The notes below the pieces were generated by a model, which searched no databases, was not told the origin of the DNA, and saw only the letters and a program-made list of their open reading frames with translations. Positions 19,254 through 27,523 of a stretch of DNA of 64,000 nucleotides are shown piece after piece (the first letter of the stretch is position 1; the number at the start of each line of letters is the position of its first letter). Origin of the DNA: Candidatus Microthrix parvicella Bio17-1 (lineage in GTDB: Bacteria > Actinomycetota > Acidimicrobiia > Acidimicrobiales > Microtrichaceae); contig NZ_AMPG01000001.1 of the NCBI RefSeq assembly GCF_000299415.1, forward strand, positions 1,488,001 to 1,552,000, given 5' to 3'. The translations under genes were made by a program, and so were the position numbers.

Positions 19254-20774
19254 ATGAACCCGGGCAACCACACTGCAACCGAGCCACTTTGCGAACTCAC
19301 CGAGGGCATGCCCATCGTGGTGGGAGGCGACCGCATCGTGCGGGTCACCGCCGAGCTCGCCAGCTCGTTCACCGACGGCGACCGACTGTTGACGGTGCCC
19401 AGCACCGGCGCGCTGTTGCATGTACCCGCCTCGGTTGGGCGGGTCACCGAAGCGGCGGTCGGACGGGCCGCTGCGGCGTTCGCCGACATGGGTGCGGTGT
19501 CCGATCAGGCGGTCACTGCGTTCTTCGAAACGTTCGCCGACCGTCTGGCCGACGACGCCATCTTCGCCCCGATTGCCATGGCCAACGCGGCCGATATTGC
19601 GGCCGCCCAGGCCAAGAGCCGCTCCACCACCCGCCTGGTGCTGAGCGACACGATGCGCTCCGACATGATCGACGGGCTCCGCACCTGGGCAGCGGCCCCG
19701 TCGGGACGCGACCAGGTGGTCGACCGCGTCGAGCACGAGGGCTGGCTGGTGGAGTTGCAGCGGGCCGGGCTGGGCGTCGTGGGTTTTGTATTTGAGGGAC
19801 GTCCCAATGTTTTCGCAGACGCCTGCGGGGTGATCCGCTCGGGTAACACCGTGGTGTTCCGGATTGGGTCCGATGCGCTGGGAACCGCTGAAGCCATCGT
19901 TGAACATGCCCTCAACCCCGCCATCGAGGCCGCCGGGCTACCGGACGGTGCGGCGTCGCTGGTTGCCGCTTCCGAGCGGTCCGCCGGACACGCGCTCTTC
20001 TCTGATCAGCGCCTTGCGCTCGCAGTGGCCCGTGGCTCGGGTGCGGCGGTCGCCCAGTTGGGTGCCGTGGCCCAAGGCGCCGGGGTGCCCGTCAGCTTGC
20101 ACGGCACCGGTGGCGCCTGGATCATCGCCGGCGACTCGGCGGACGCCGACCGTCTTGAAGCGGCAGTGACCGCCTCGCTCGACCGCAAGGTGTGCAACAC
20201 GCTGAACACGGCCATCGTCCTGCGCAGTCGGGCCGACGAACTGGTGCCCCGCGTGCTCGCCGGCCTCGCTGCGGCGGCTGCAAGTCTCCACACCAACCCG
20301 AAGCTCTGGATGCACGAGTCGGCAACCGGTTTGGTGCCCGACTCGTGGATGGCCGAAGCCGCCATCGCCAGAGCCGAGGGCAACGTGACGGAGCCGGGTG
20401 CCGAACCATTGGACGAGACGGGTCTGGGCCGGGAATGGGAATGGGAGGGTTCACCTGAGATCGGCCTGGCGGTGGCCGATGACCTGGCTCAGGCCATGAG
20501 CTGGTTCAACGAATGGTCGCCCCACTTCGTCGTTTCGATCGTCGCCGACGCGACCGACGAGGCCGAGGCCGCCTACCAGGGCTTGGACGCACCGTTCATC
20601 GGCAACGGCTTCACCCGCTGGGTCGATGGCCAATACGCATTCGATCGGCCAGAGTTGGGACTCTCCAACTGGGAACAGGGTCGGCTGTTCGGCCGGGGCG
20701 GGGTGCTTTCGGGCGACTCGGTGTTCACCCTGCGGGCTCGGGTGCACCAAAGCGACCCGTCGGTGCACCGCTGA
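19254..20774 (+). CDS. Glutamate-5-semialdehyde dehydrogenase-like protein (ProA family, 506 aa)
   Basis: From about residue 75 the protein follows gamma-glutamyl phosphate reductase: GVVGFVFEGRPNVFADACGVIRSGNTVVFRIG for NADPH binding, the catalytic C314 in DRKVCNTLNTAIV, and the C-terminal FNEWSPHFVVSIV, FTRWVDGQYAF and GRLFGRGGVLSGDSVFTLR blocks. ProA reduces glutamyl-5-phosphate in proline synthesis. This protein is about 80 residues longer than standard ProA, with an N-terminal extension, and no proB lies beside it. It may be a paralogue with a different acyl-phosphate or aldehyde substrate. A TACGAT box lies 8 bases before the ATG. Confidence 0.8.
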   Translation: MNPGNHTATEPLCELTEGMPIVVGGDRIVRVTAELASSFTDGDRLLTVPSTGALLHVPASVGRVTEAAVGRAAAAFADMGAVSDQAVTAFFETFADRLADDAIFAPIAMANAADIAAAQAKSRSTTRLVLSDTMRSDMIDGLRTWAAAPSGRDQVVDRVEHEGWLVELQRAGLGVVGFVFEGRPNVFADACGVIRSGNTVVFRIGSDALGTAEAIVEHALNPAIEAAGLPDGAASLVAASERSAGHALFSDQRLALAVARGSGAAVAQLGAVAQGAGVPVSLHGTGGAWIIAGDSADADRLEAAVTASLDRKVCNTLNTAIVLRSRADELVPRVLAGLAAAAASLHTNPKLWMHESATGLVPDSWMAEAAIARAEGNVTEPGAEPLDETGLGREWEWEGSPEIGLAVADDLAQAMSWFNEWSPHFVVSIVADATDEAEAAYQGLDAPFIGNGFTRWVDGQYAFDRPELGLSNWEQGRLFGRGGVLSGDSVFTLRARVHQSDPSVHR

Positions 20775-20874
20775 GCCGACGCCCACTGCCGGTTACGACG
20801 CTCGGAGCGTCCAGACCCCATCTCGGGACCATCGCCCCTGTGCGGTGAGCCACTGATGCGGCATCCTGGCAACC

Positions 20875-21393
20875 ATGTCCGATCTCTCGCCCCCTCCTCC
20901 TCCCCCTCCGGTTCTGCCGACCCCTCCACCTGGCGAGCAGGTCCAGGCCACCATCCCCGGCATTATGAGGACGGCCGGCTTCCTGGGGGTGAACAGTCGC
21001 CTCCACACTCTGGTGATCACCAACCAGCGCCTGATTTTCGCGCGTCTCACCGGAGCCGAGTTGAAACGGGTGGTCAAGGGCCTCAGCGAGGGTGCCAAAG
21101 CTGAGGGTAAGGACTGGAAAGGCCGGATGCGGGAGCGGGCGGGTGCCTACCAGGCACTCGCTGACGAGTGCGCCGCCATGAATCCAGATGATCTGTTGGC
21201 CCAACATCCGAAGAACTTCGCAGTCGACCGGGCCACGATCACCAAGGTGAGGTTGCGAACGGTCGACAGGTCGGAGGCGGGTCCCGAGGACCGCCTCACC
21301 ATCACGACCACCGGGAAAAAGTACAAACTGGTCCTGACCGTCACATCACTCAAGCGAACCGCCAAAATCCTGGCCAAGGCACGCTTGCTGTAG
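20875..21393 (+). CDS. Uncharacterised protein with proline-rich N-terminus (172 aa)
   Basis: After a proline-rich leader (residues 6-20), the sequence has alternating beta strands: TLVITNQRLIFARL, then a helical insert with GLSEGAKAEGKDWKGRMRERAGAYQALADECAAM, then KVRLRTVDR, DRLTITTTGKKYKLVLTV and a final helix. The order suggests a split PH-like fold of the kind seen in many actinobacterial proteins, but I do not recognise a named family. There is no signal peptide, so it should be cytoplasmic. It precedes csoR but is separated by the copper operators, so it is probably not part of that unit. Confidence 0.7.
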   Translation: MSDLSPPPPPPPVLPTPPPGEQVQATIPGIMRTAGFLGVNSRLHTLVITNQRLIFARLTGAELKRVVKGLSEGAKAEGKDWKGRMRERAGAYQALADECAAMNPDDLLAQHPKNFAVDRATITKVRLRTVDRSEAGPEDRLTITTTGKKYKLVLTVTSLKRTAKILAKARLL

Positions 21394-21401
21394 CCGAAGT
21401 C

Positions 21402-21439
21402 ATACCCTCCGGGTGTACATGGATACCCCCCTAGGGTAT
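21402..21439. promoter_or_regulatory. Two CsoR-type copper operators upstream of csoR-copA
   Basis: The downstream site has arms ATACCC (21423-21428) and GGGTAT (21434-21439) around a five-base spacer, the TACCC-n-GGGTA form typical of CsoR. It overlaps the TATGAT -10 box at 21437-21442. A second, weaker copy, ATACCC/GGGTGT, lies at 21402-21416 in the -35 region. Together they fit repression of csoR and copA released by Cu(I). Confidence 0.75.
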
Positions 21440-21442
21440 GAT
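21437..21442 (+). promoter_or_regulatory. -10 element of leaderless csoR promoter
   Basis: TATGAT ends exactly 6 bases before the ATG at 21449 and shares its first bases with the CsoR operator. Confidence 0.7.
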
Positions 21443-21448
21443 GGACCC

Positions 21449-21751
21449 ATGAGCGATGATGCGGACGTTGCGCCTGGGTATGCAGAGACCAAGGCCGCGC
21501 ACCTGCGGCGGCTGCGGCGCGTCGAAGGCCAGGTGCGCGGCCTGCAACGGATGATCGAGGACGACAAGTACTGCATCGACGTGCTGACGCAGATCTCAGC
21601 CGCCAATCGGGCGTTGCAGTCCGTCGCATTGAACCTGCTGGACGAGCACCTCCACCATTGCGTCGCCCATGCCGTGACCACCGGGGGCGACGAGGCCACC
21701 GTCAAGCTCAACGAGGCCTCGGCAGCCGTTGCGCGCCTCGTCCGCAGTTGA
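21449..21751 (+). CDS. csoR: CsoR-type copper-sensing repressor (100 aa)
   Basis: This is an all-helical DUF156/CsoR protein: HLRRLRRVEGQVRGLQRMIEDDKYCIDVLTQISAANRALQSVALNLLDEHLHHCV. The Cu(I) ligands C42, H67 and C71 are present with the exact 25- and 4-residue spacing of the mycobacterial protein, which supports copper rather than nickel or formaldehyde sensing. It should repress its own promoter through the operators just upstream and release when copper binds. copA begins 46 bases downstream on the same strand. Confidence 0.93.
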   Translation: MSDDADVAPGYAETKAAHLRRLRRVEGQVRGLQRMIEDDKYCIDVLTQISAANRALQSVALNLLDEHLHHCVAHAVTTGGDEATVKLNEASAAVARLVRS

Positions 21752-21796
21752 CCGCCACGGTCCAGCCAGGCCGCTCCCTCTCGAAAGGATCCAGAC

Positions 21797-24166
21797 ATGA
21801 CGACTCACACCCTTTCCACCAAACCCGGCGACGCCGCATCGCCGGACCTCTGCTCCCTCGACCCCACCGAGCTGTCGGTCAGCGGCATGTCGTGTGCCAG
21901 TTGCGCCGCCAAGGTCGAACGAGCGCTGAACGAGCAGGTCGGTGTCACCGCCACGGTGAACTACGCCACCGCATCGGCCTACATCAACCGTGACTCGACC
22001 ACCCTCACCGTCGACGACCTCATCGGGGTGGTTGAGGGTCTGGGCTACGGCGCCGAACCCGCACCAACGGACAACGACGACCTGGAGGAGGCGGCCGAGG
22101 CTGATGACGCCGCCGCCAAGGCACAGGTGCACGACCTGAAGATTCGCTTTTGGGTCTCGGCCGCGCTGGCCCTGCCGGTCATGGTGATCTCGATGGTGCC
22201 GGCCTGGCAGTTCCGAGGCTGGCAATGGGTTGCGCTCGCATTGACCACCCCCGTGGTGGTGTGGGGAGCACTTCCGTTTCACCGGGCGACGTTGACCAAC
22301 CTGCGGCACGGGACGACCACCATGGACACGCTGGTCTCGCTGGGCGTCTTGGCCGCCTACGGGTGGTCGCTCTGGGCGCTGTTCTTCGGCGGCGCCGGTG
22401 AGCTGGGCATGAAGATGGATATGAGCTGGCTGCCCGCCACCACCGGTTCGGGGGGCATGGGGGACATGCCCGGCATGGACCACACAAGCGGCGCCGCCCC
22501 TCACGAGCTGTACCTCGAGGTTGCCGCTGTCGTCCCCACGTTCCTGCTGGGCGGACGATGGGCAGAAGCCAGGGCCAAGCGCCGTGCAGGTTCGGCGCTT
22601 CGCTCGCTGCTGCGGCTCGGGGCACAGGAGGCACGGGTGGTCGCCGCAGACGGCACCGAGGTCACCGTGCCCGCCTCCGCGGTGAACGTAGGACAACTCC
22701 TCGTCGTGCGCCCCGGGGAGCGCGTCCCCACCGACGGGGAGGTCACCGGTGGCACCAGCACCATCGATGCCAGCCTGCTCACCGGCGAGTCAGTGCCGGT
22801 GGAGGTGGTCCCCGGCGATGCGATCACCGGCGCCACGGTCAACCTGTCGGGTCGCCTCGAGATGCGTGCCACCAGGGTGGGGTCCGACACACAGCTGGCG
22901 CGCATGGGTCGTTTGGTCCGTGACGCCCAGGCCGGCAAGGCCGACGCACAACGCCTGGCCGACCGGGTATCGGCCGTATTCGTTCCCATCGTGCTCCTGA
23001 TCGCCGCCGCTACCCTGACGGCCTGGCTGGCCCTCGGGCAGCCGGTCGATGCCGCCATCGCGGCCGCCGTTGCCGTGTTGGTGATCGCGTGTCCGTGCGC
23101 ACTCGGCCTGGCGACGCCCACCGCCCTTCTGGTTGGTACCGGCCGTGGCTCACAGCTGGGCCTGCTGATCAGCGGACCGCAGGTGTTGGAGGCCACCCGG
23201 GATATCGATGTGATGGTTTTGGACAAGACCGGCACGATCACCGAGGGAATCATGTCCCTCGTCGATGTGGTGCCCGGCCCCGGGACCGAGCGGGCCGAAC
23301 TGCTCCGCCTGGTCGGCTCCGCCGAGTCGGGCAGCGAGCACCCCATCGCAGCTGCAATCACTGACGCTGCACGCTACGAGTTGGGCGATCTGCCCCCCGT
23401 CGAGTCATTAACCAACCATCCGGGGCTGGGGGTTCGAGCCACCGTGATCTCTTCCGGCGAGCACACCCTGGTTCTGGTCGGCCGTCCCGGTCTGCTCGCT
23501 GATGAAGGTCTGGTGTGGCCCGAGGGTCTGAGGTCTCGCGCGGACGAGTTGGGGTCGGACGGGGTCACGGTGGTCGCCGCCGGTTGGGACGGCACGGTGC
23601 GCGGGTTGCTCACGGTGGCCGACACGGTGCGGCCCGACAGCGAGCGGGCGATCGCCGCGCTCGTCGAGCACAACATCACCCCGTGGATGGTCACCGGCGA
23701 TGCCGAGCCGGTGGCTCGGGCGGTTGCCGAGCAGGTGGGCATCGACCCCGATCACGTCGTGGCCGGGGTCATGCCCGAGGACAAGGTCGCCATCGTCGCT
23801 CGGCTTCAGGGCGAGGGGCACCGTGTGGCCATGGCGGGAGATGGGGTCAACGATGCCGCCGCGTTGGCCACTGCCGATTTGGGCATCGCCATGGGTTCGG
23901 GTGCCGACGTGGCGATGGAGGCGTCCGACCTCACCATCGTGTCGGGTGCGCTGATGGGCACCGTCGATGCCATCCGGCTGTCGCGCTCCACGCTGGGCAC
24001 CATCAAGGTCAACCTGTTCTGGGCCTTCGGCTACAACGTGGCTGCGATCCCGCTGGCCGCGGTCGGCCTCCTCACCCCGCTGATCGGCGGGTTGGCCATG
24101 GCGGCGTCATCGGTGCTGGTGGTGCTGAACAGCCTGCGGCTGCGCCGGTTCCAACCCACCCGGTAG
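21797..24166 (+). CDS. copA: Copper-exporting P1B-type ATPase CopA (789 aa)
   Basis: An N-terminal heavy-metal domain with GMSCASC (C33, C36) precedes eight predicted membrane segments. A Met/His-rich loop near residues 210-235 (DMPGMDH) faces outward between early segments. The transport motif CPC is at 432-434, the phosphorylated Asp at D476 in DKTGT, with the TGE loop in LLTGES and GDGVNDAAAL in the ATP domain. The membrane signatures GYN and MAASS near the end define Cu(I) pumps. AAAGGA precedes the ATG. With csoR it forms a copper-export operon. The same window encodes putative copper monooxygenases. Confidence 0.95.
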   Translation: MTTHTLSTKPGDAASPDLCSLDPTELSVSGMSCASCAAKVERALNEQVGVTATVNYATASAYINRDSTTLTVDDLIGVVEGLGYGAEPAPTDNDDLEEAAEADDAAAKAQVHDLKIRFWVSAALALPVMVISMVPAWQFRGWQWVALALTTPVVVWGALPFHRATLTNLRHGTTTMDTLVSLGVLAAYGWSLWALFFGGAGELGMKMDMSWLPATTGSGGMGDMPGMDHTSGAAPHELYLEVAAVVPTFLLGGRWAEARAKRRAGSALRSLLRLGAQEARVVAADGTEVTVPASAVNVGQLLVVRPGERVPTDGEVTGGTSTIDASLLTGESVPVEVVPGDAITGATVNLSGRLEMRATRVGSDTQLARMGRLVRDAQAGKADAQRLADRVSAVFVPIVLLIAAATLTAWLALGQPVDAAIAAAVAVLVIACPCALGLATPTALLVGTGRGSQLGLLISGPQVLEATRDIDVMVLDKTGTITEGIMSLVDVVPGPGTERAELLRLVGSAESGSEHPIAAAITDAARYELGDLPPVESLTNHPGLGVRATVISSGEHTLVLVGRPGLLADEGLVWPEGLRSRADELGSDGVTVVAAGWDGTVRGLLTVADTVRPDSERAIAALVEHNITPWMVTGDAEPVARAVAEQVGIDPDHVVAGVMPEDKVAIVARLQGEGHRVAMAGDGVNDAAALATADLGIAMGSGADVAMEASDLTIVSGALMGTVDAIRLSRSTLGTIKVNLFWAFGYNVAAIPLAAVGLLTPLIGGLAMAASSVLVVLNSLRLRRFQPTR

Positions 24167-24251
24167 CCCGTCCGGGCAGAGGCATCGGGATGGAGCCGCC
24201 GGGCCAGGGTCACGTCAAACGGCGGTCCCGCACCGGCCCAAGCGGCTAGGG

Positions 24252-25538
24252 CTAGGTCTGAGCCAGTTGCTCCACCGGGTGCTTGCGCTTGCCCGGGGTG
24301 AAGGTCACCGGCATGTGCTTGATGCCCTGAATGAAGTTGCTGCGTAGACGCTCGGGCTCACCGACCACCTTGATATCAGGCATACGGGTGGCGATTTCGG
24401 TGAAGATGATCCGCAGCTCGGCCTTGGCCAGGTTGGCGCCCAGGCAATAGTGGGCGCCGCCACCGCCGAAGCCGATCTGGTCGTGGGCGTTATGGCGCTC
24501 GATGTTGAAGGTGTCAGGATCCTCGAACACCGTCTCATCCCGGTTGGCCGACACGTGCCACATGACGATCTTTTCGTCAGCGTCGATCTCGACCCCGCCA
24601 AGCTCGGTGGGTGCTGAGCTCTGACGACGAAAGTGCAGCACAGGTGAGCCCCAGCGAACCATCTCGTCCAGCGCGTTGGGGATCAACTCCGGCAGGTTGC
24701 TTTTCAGCAGGTCCCATTGCCCGGGCGTGCTCGACAGCCCGTGCATGCCGTGGCTGGTTGCGTTGCGGGTGGTCTCGTTGCCGGCGACGGACAGCAGCAA
24801 CATGAACATGCCGAACTCGTCGTCCGAGAGCTTGTCGCCCTCGATCTCGGCGTTCAGCAGCTTGGTGACGATGTCGTCCTTGGGGTCGTTGCGACGCTGC
24901 TCTCGCAACTGCTCGGAGTAGATGTACAGCTCGGTGGCCGCTGCGGTGGCCTCCGGCATGTCGGAGACCTCGCCGTCGGCGGTGTATTCCGGGTCCTGGG
25001 CCCCGATCATCGTGTTGGTCCAGTCGAAGAGCAGGCGTCGGTCGCCTTGGGGTACGCCCATGATCTCGGCGATCGCCTGCAGCGGCAGCTCCATGGCCAG
25101 TTCGGTCACAAAGTCGCATTCCCCCTTCTCGATCACGTTGTCGACGATGATCTCGGCACGGTGCTGCAGGTACTGCTCCAACAGGCCGACCATGCGGGGG
25201 GTGAAGCCCTTGTTGATCAGTCGGCGGTACCGGGTGTGCAGCGGAGGGTCGGTGTCGATCAGCAGGCTGCCGCGGCTGTCGAACCCCGACGGTTGTGGCT
25301 GATCGTGCATCAGCGAGCCCTCCATCTGTGAGGAGAACAAGGTGGTGTCGCGGTTCACATGCGTCAGATCACCGTGCCGAACCACATTCCAGAACCCGGG
25401 TGCGCGCGAGTTGGGGTCCTCATGCCAGGAGACCGGGGCCTCCTCCCGCATTCGTCGGAACATGGCATGGTGGTCGCCTCGGACGTATTGGTCCAGGTCC
25501 AGCACGTCGACGAAATCGGGCTGCACTCGCTTGGTCAC
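24252..25538 (-). CDS. Cytochrome P450 (428 aa)
   Basis: The haem-binding loop FGGGGAHYCLGANLAKAEL carries C365. The I-helix has AGNETTRNATSHGM, the ExxR-like region lies in the K helix, and the Arg-pairing segment is HVSANRDETVF. The VFEDPDTFNIERHNAHDQIGFGGG block is close to actinobacterial P450s acting on sterols, fatty acids or terpenes (CYP125/142-like by memory, unverified). Electron donors are not encoded nearby. I start at the GTG at 25538, which has GGGGGA six bases upstream. It diverges from an epoxide hydrolase across a 22-bp palindrome, suggesting common control. Confidence 0.93.
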   Translation of the reverse strand: MTKRVQPDFVDVLDLDQYVRGDHHAMFRRMREEAPVSWHEDPNSRAPGFWNVVRHGDLTHVNRDTTLFSSQMEGSLMHDQPQPSGFDSRGSLLIDTDPPLHTRYRRLINKGFTPRMVGLLEQYLQHRAEIIVDNVIEKGECDFVTELAMELPLQAIAEIMGVPQGDRRLLFDWTNTMIGAQDPEYTADGEVSDMPEATAAATELYIYSEQLREQRRNDPKDDIVTKLLNAEIEGDKLSDDEFGMFMLLLSVAGNETTRNATSHGMHGLSSTPGQWDLLKSNLPELIPNALDEMVRWGSPVLHFRRQSSAPTELGGVEIDADEKIVMWHVSANRDETVFEDPDTFNIERHNAHDQIGFGGGGAHYCLGANLAKAELRIIFTEIATRMPDIKVVGEPERLRSNFIQGIKHMPVTFTPGKRKHPVEQLAQT

Positions 25539-25563
25539 GTTGATTCCCCCAGCATGGGTTGCT

Positions 25564-25583
25564 GCGCCACGCCTTTGTGGCGC
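25564..25583. repeat. Short inverted repeat upstream of the P450 gene
   Basis: GCGCCAC and GTGGCGC are separated by 6 bases. It lies in the expected leader of the P450 transcript and could be a hairpin or a second regulator site. Confidence 0.5.
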
Positions 25584-25594
25584 TTCATGCACAG

Positions 25595-25616
25595 AAACGA
25601 GAACCGGTTCTCGTTT
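25595..25616. promoter_or_regulatory. 22-bp perfect palindrome between P450 and epoxide hydrolase genes
   Basis: Each arm reads AAACGAGAACC toward the centre, with no mismatch and no spacer. The core AACnnGTT resembles TetR-family operators of lipid-catabolism regulators. The site is 57 bases before the P450 start and 138 before the hydrolase start, so one bound regulator could control both genes. The regulator is not encoded next to it. Confidence 0.75.
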
Positions 25617-25753
25617 TTTGCACCATAGAACATTCGTCGTTCAACGGACACATGGAGGTGCGCGCCATCGGTCACAGCACCCACCCGCTCCAGTTCGTCG
25701 CCCCACTGCCGGACGCGACAAGATCGGACCGCAGGGCAACGCGAGGGGGGACC

Positions 25754-26956
25754 ATGACGGCAACCAACAACGACTGGATTGCGCCGCTTCAGGCGGTACA
25801 CACGGCACCGGGTCCGGTCCCCAACGGATTCGAGGCCACCTCAATCAACGTCCCGGACGAGGTCTTGGATGACCTGCGCCTCCGTCTCGGCCACACCCGC
25901 TGGCCCGACGAGCTGCCCGACGCCGGCTGGGCATACGGCACCAACCGCTCCGTCCTTCAGAGTTTGTGCCGTGCCTGGCGTGATACCTACGACTGGCGGG
26001 CCACCGAGGCGCGGCTCAACGCCTGGCCGCAGTACCGCACCGAGGTCAACGGCACGCCCATCCACGTCATCGTCGCCCGCTCGCCCGAACCTGACGCCAT
26101 GCCGTTGCTCCTCACCCACGGGTGGCCCGGCTCGATCACCGAGTTCCTCGACGTCATCGAGCCGCTGCGCAACCCCGCCGCCCACGGAGGCGACGTCGCT
26201 GATGCCTTCCATGTCGTGGTGCCCTCCCTGCCCGGGTTCGGCTTCTCGGGTCCCACCCCCGAACCAGGATGGGATGTGAAGCGGGTGGCCGAAGCCTGGG
26301 CAGAGCTGATGGCAGGCCTTGGTTTCGATCGGTATATCGCCCAGGGAGGCGATTGGGGCAGCTTCGTCTCGACCTGGCTGGGCCTGGTCGACCCCGAACA
26401 CGTGGCCGGCGTTCACCTCAATATGGCGGTCGGCTTTCCTGGCGACGGCGAGATCACCGACGCTGAGGCTGTCGATCTGACCGCCATGGGCGACTTCCTG
26501 GCCAATGGTTGCGCCTACCAGGAGATCCAAGGCAAGAACCCGCAGACCCTGGCCTACGGCCTGAACGACTCCCCCGCCGGTCTGGCCGGATGGATCCTCG
26601 AGAAGTTCTGGGCTTGGACCGACCATGACGGCGACCTGTTCGACGCCGTTGGACAACAGGCGATCCTCGACAACCTCACCACCTACTGGGTCACGGGCAC
26701 CATCGGCAGTTCAACCCGGATCTACTACGAGACGATGAAAACCGGCCGCTTCGCCACCCACGACGCCAAGGTCGAGGTGCCAACCGCCGTCGCCCAGTTT
26801 CCGGCCGAGATCACCAAGCCGCCCCGTTCGTGGGTGGAGGCCGGCTACAACCTCCAGCGCTATACCCGCTACGACCGGGGCGGGCACTTTGCCGCCCTCG
26901 AAGAACCCGACCTGCTGATCGACGATATCCGGGCCTTCGCCCAAACCGTTCGCTGA
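25754..26956 (+). CDS. Epoxide hydrolase of the EHN/alpha-beta type (400 aa)
   Basis: The first 110 residues are the epoxide hydrolase N-terminal (EHN) domain: FEATSINVPDEVLDDLRLRLGHTRWPDEL...YDWRATEARLNAWPQY. The hydrolase core follows, with oxyanion motif HGWPGS, nucleophile D200 in GGDWGSF, and catalytic H378 in RGGHFAALEEPD. These enzymes open epoxides to diols. GAGGGGGG precedes the ATG at 25754. An upstream extension in the same frame has no coding character and crosses the palindrome. Pairing with a P450 suggests an oxidation followed by ring opening on one substrate. Confidence 0.92.
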   Translation: MTATNNDWIAPLQAVHTAPGPVPNGFEATSINVPDEVLDDLRLRLGHTRWPDELPDAGWAYGTNRSVLQSLCRAWRDTYDWRATEARLNAWPQYRTEVNGTPIHVIVARSPEPDAMPLLLTHGWPGSITEFLDVIEPLRNPAAHGGDVADAFHVVVPSLPGFGFSGPTPEPGWDVKRVAEAWAELMAGLGFDRYIAQGGDWGSFVSTWLGLVDPEHVAGVHLNMAVGFPGDGEITDAEAVDLTAMGDFLANGCAYQEIQGKNPQTLAYGLNDSPAGLAGWILEKFWAWTDHDGDLFDAVGQQAILDNLTTYWVTGTIGSSTRIYYETMKTGRFATHDAKVEVPTAVAQFPAEITKPPRSWVEAGYNLQRYTRYDRGGHFAALEEPDLLIDDIRAFAQTVR

Positions 26957-26969
26957 ACAACCACGCGTC

Positions 26970-27395
26970 TCAGTGAATGGGTTGGTGAGCGCCCTCGTTC
27001 GCAGCCCGCAACCTTCGGGTGGTGCTGACCAGCACGCGCCGGGCCAGGCCGGGCACCTCATCCAACAGCGTGGAGAATTCGCGTGTGCCGATCACCAGCA
27101 GTCGCATCGGGCTGGTGGCCGTCACGGTGGCCGAGCGAGGGCCGGCATCGATCAACGCCAGTTCGCCCACGTACTGGCCGGGGCCGACGGTGGCCAGCAG
27201 TTCACCGTTGCGCACCACGTCGGCGGTGCCCTCCTCGATCACGAACGCCTCCTGGCCCGCGTCCCCCTGTGACATGAGCACCCGCCCCTCCTCGACGTTG
27301 AGTTCGTCGACGATTCGGGCCACGTCGCGCAGTTCCTTGGTGCTGCACTCGGCAAACATGGACAACGCTCCAAGGCGTTCCAAGTAGGCGTCCAT
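26970..27395 (-). CDS. Cyclic nucleotide-binding domain protein (141 aa)
   Basis: This is a single cNMP-binding beta-roll: VLMSQGDAGQEAFVIEEGTADVVRNGELLATVGPGQYVGELALIDAGPRSATVTA. It has the GELALI phosphate-binding cassette, including the Arg in GPRSATV. No DNA-binding domain follows, so it is not a CRP regulator; it probably acts as a sensor subunit or membrane-localised switch. The ATG at 27395 has GGGGGGA upstream and is preferred to the GTG at 27410. It diverges from the etfD-like gene and converges on the epoxide hydrolase gene. Confidence 0.85.
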   Translation of the reverse strand: MDAYLERLGALSMFAECSTKELRDVARIVDELNVEEGRVLMSQGDAGQEAFVIEEGTADVVRNGELLATVGPGQYVGELALIDAGPRSATVTATSPMRLLVIGTREFSTLLDEVPGLARRVLVSTTRRLRAANEGAHQPIH

Positions 27396-27523
27396 CGGTG
27401 TTCCCCCCACGGTTTCGCCGGCCGCTCCCAGCGGCGGGCACGTTGCAAAGGTAGGACATCGAGGCGGTCGGTGCCGCCCAAAAGTTCCCCGTGTCGCACC
27501 TTTGGCAGTAGATTGGAGCCGTT

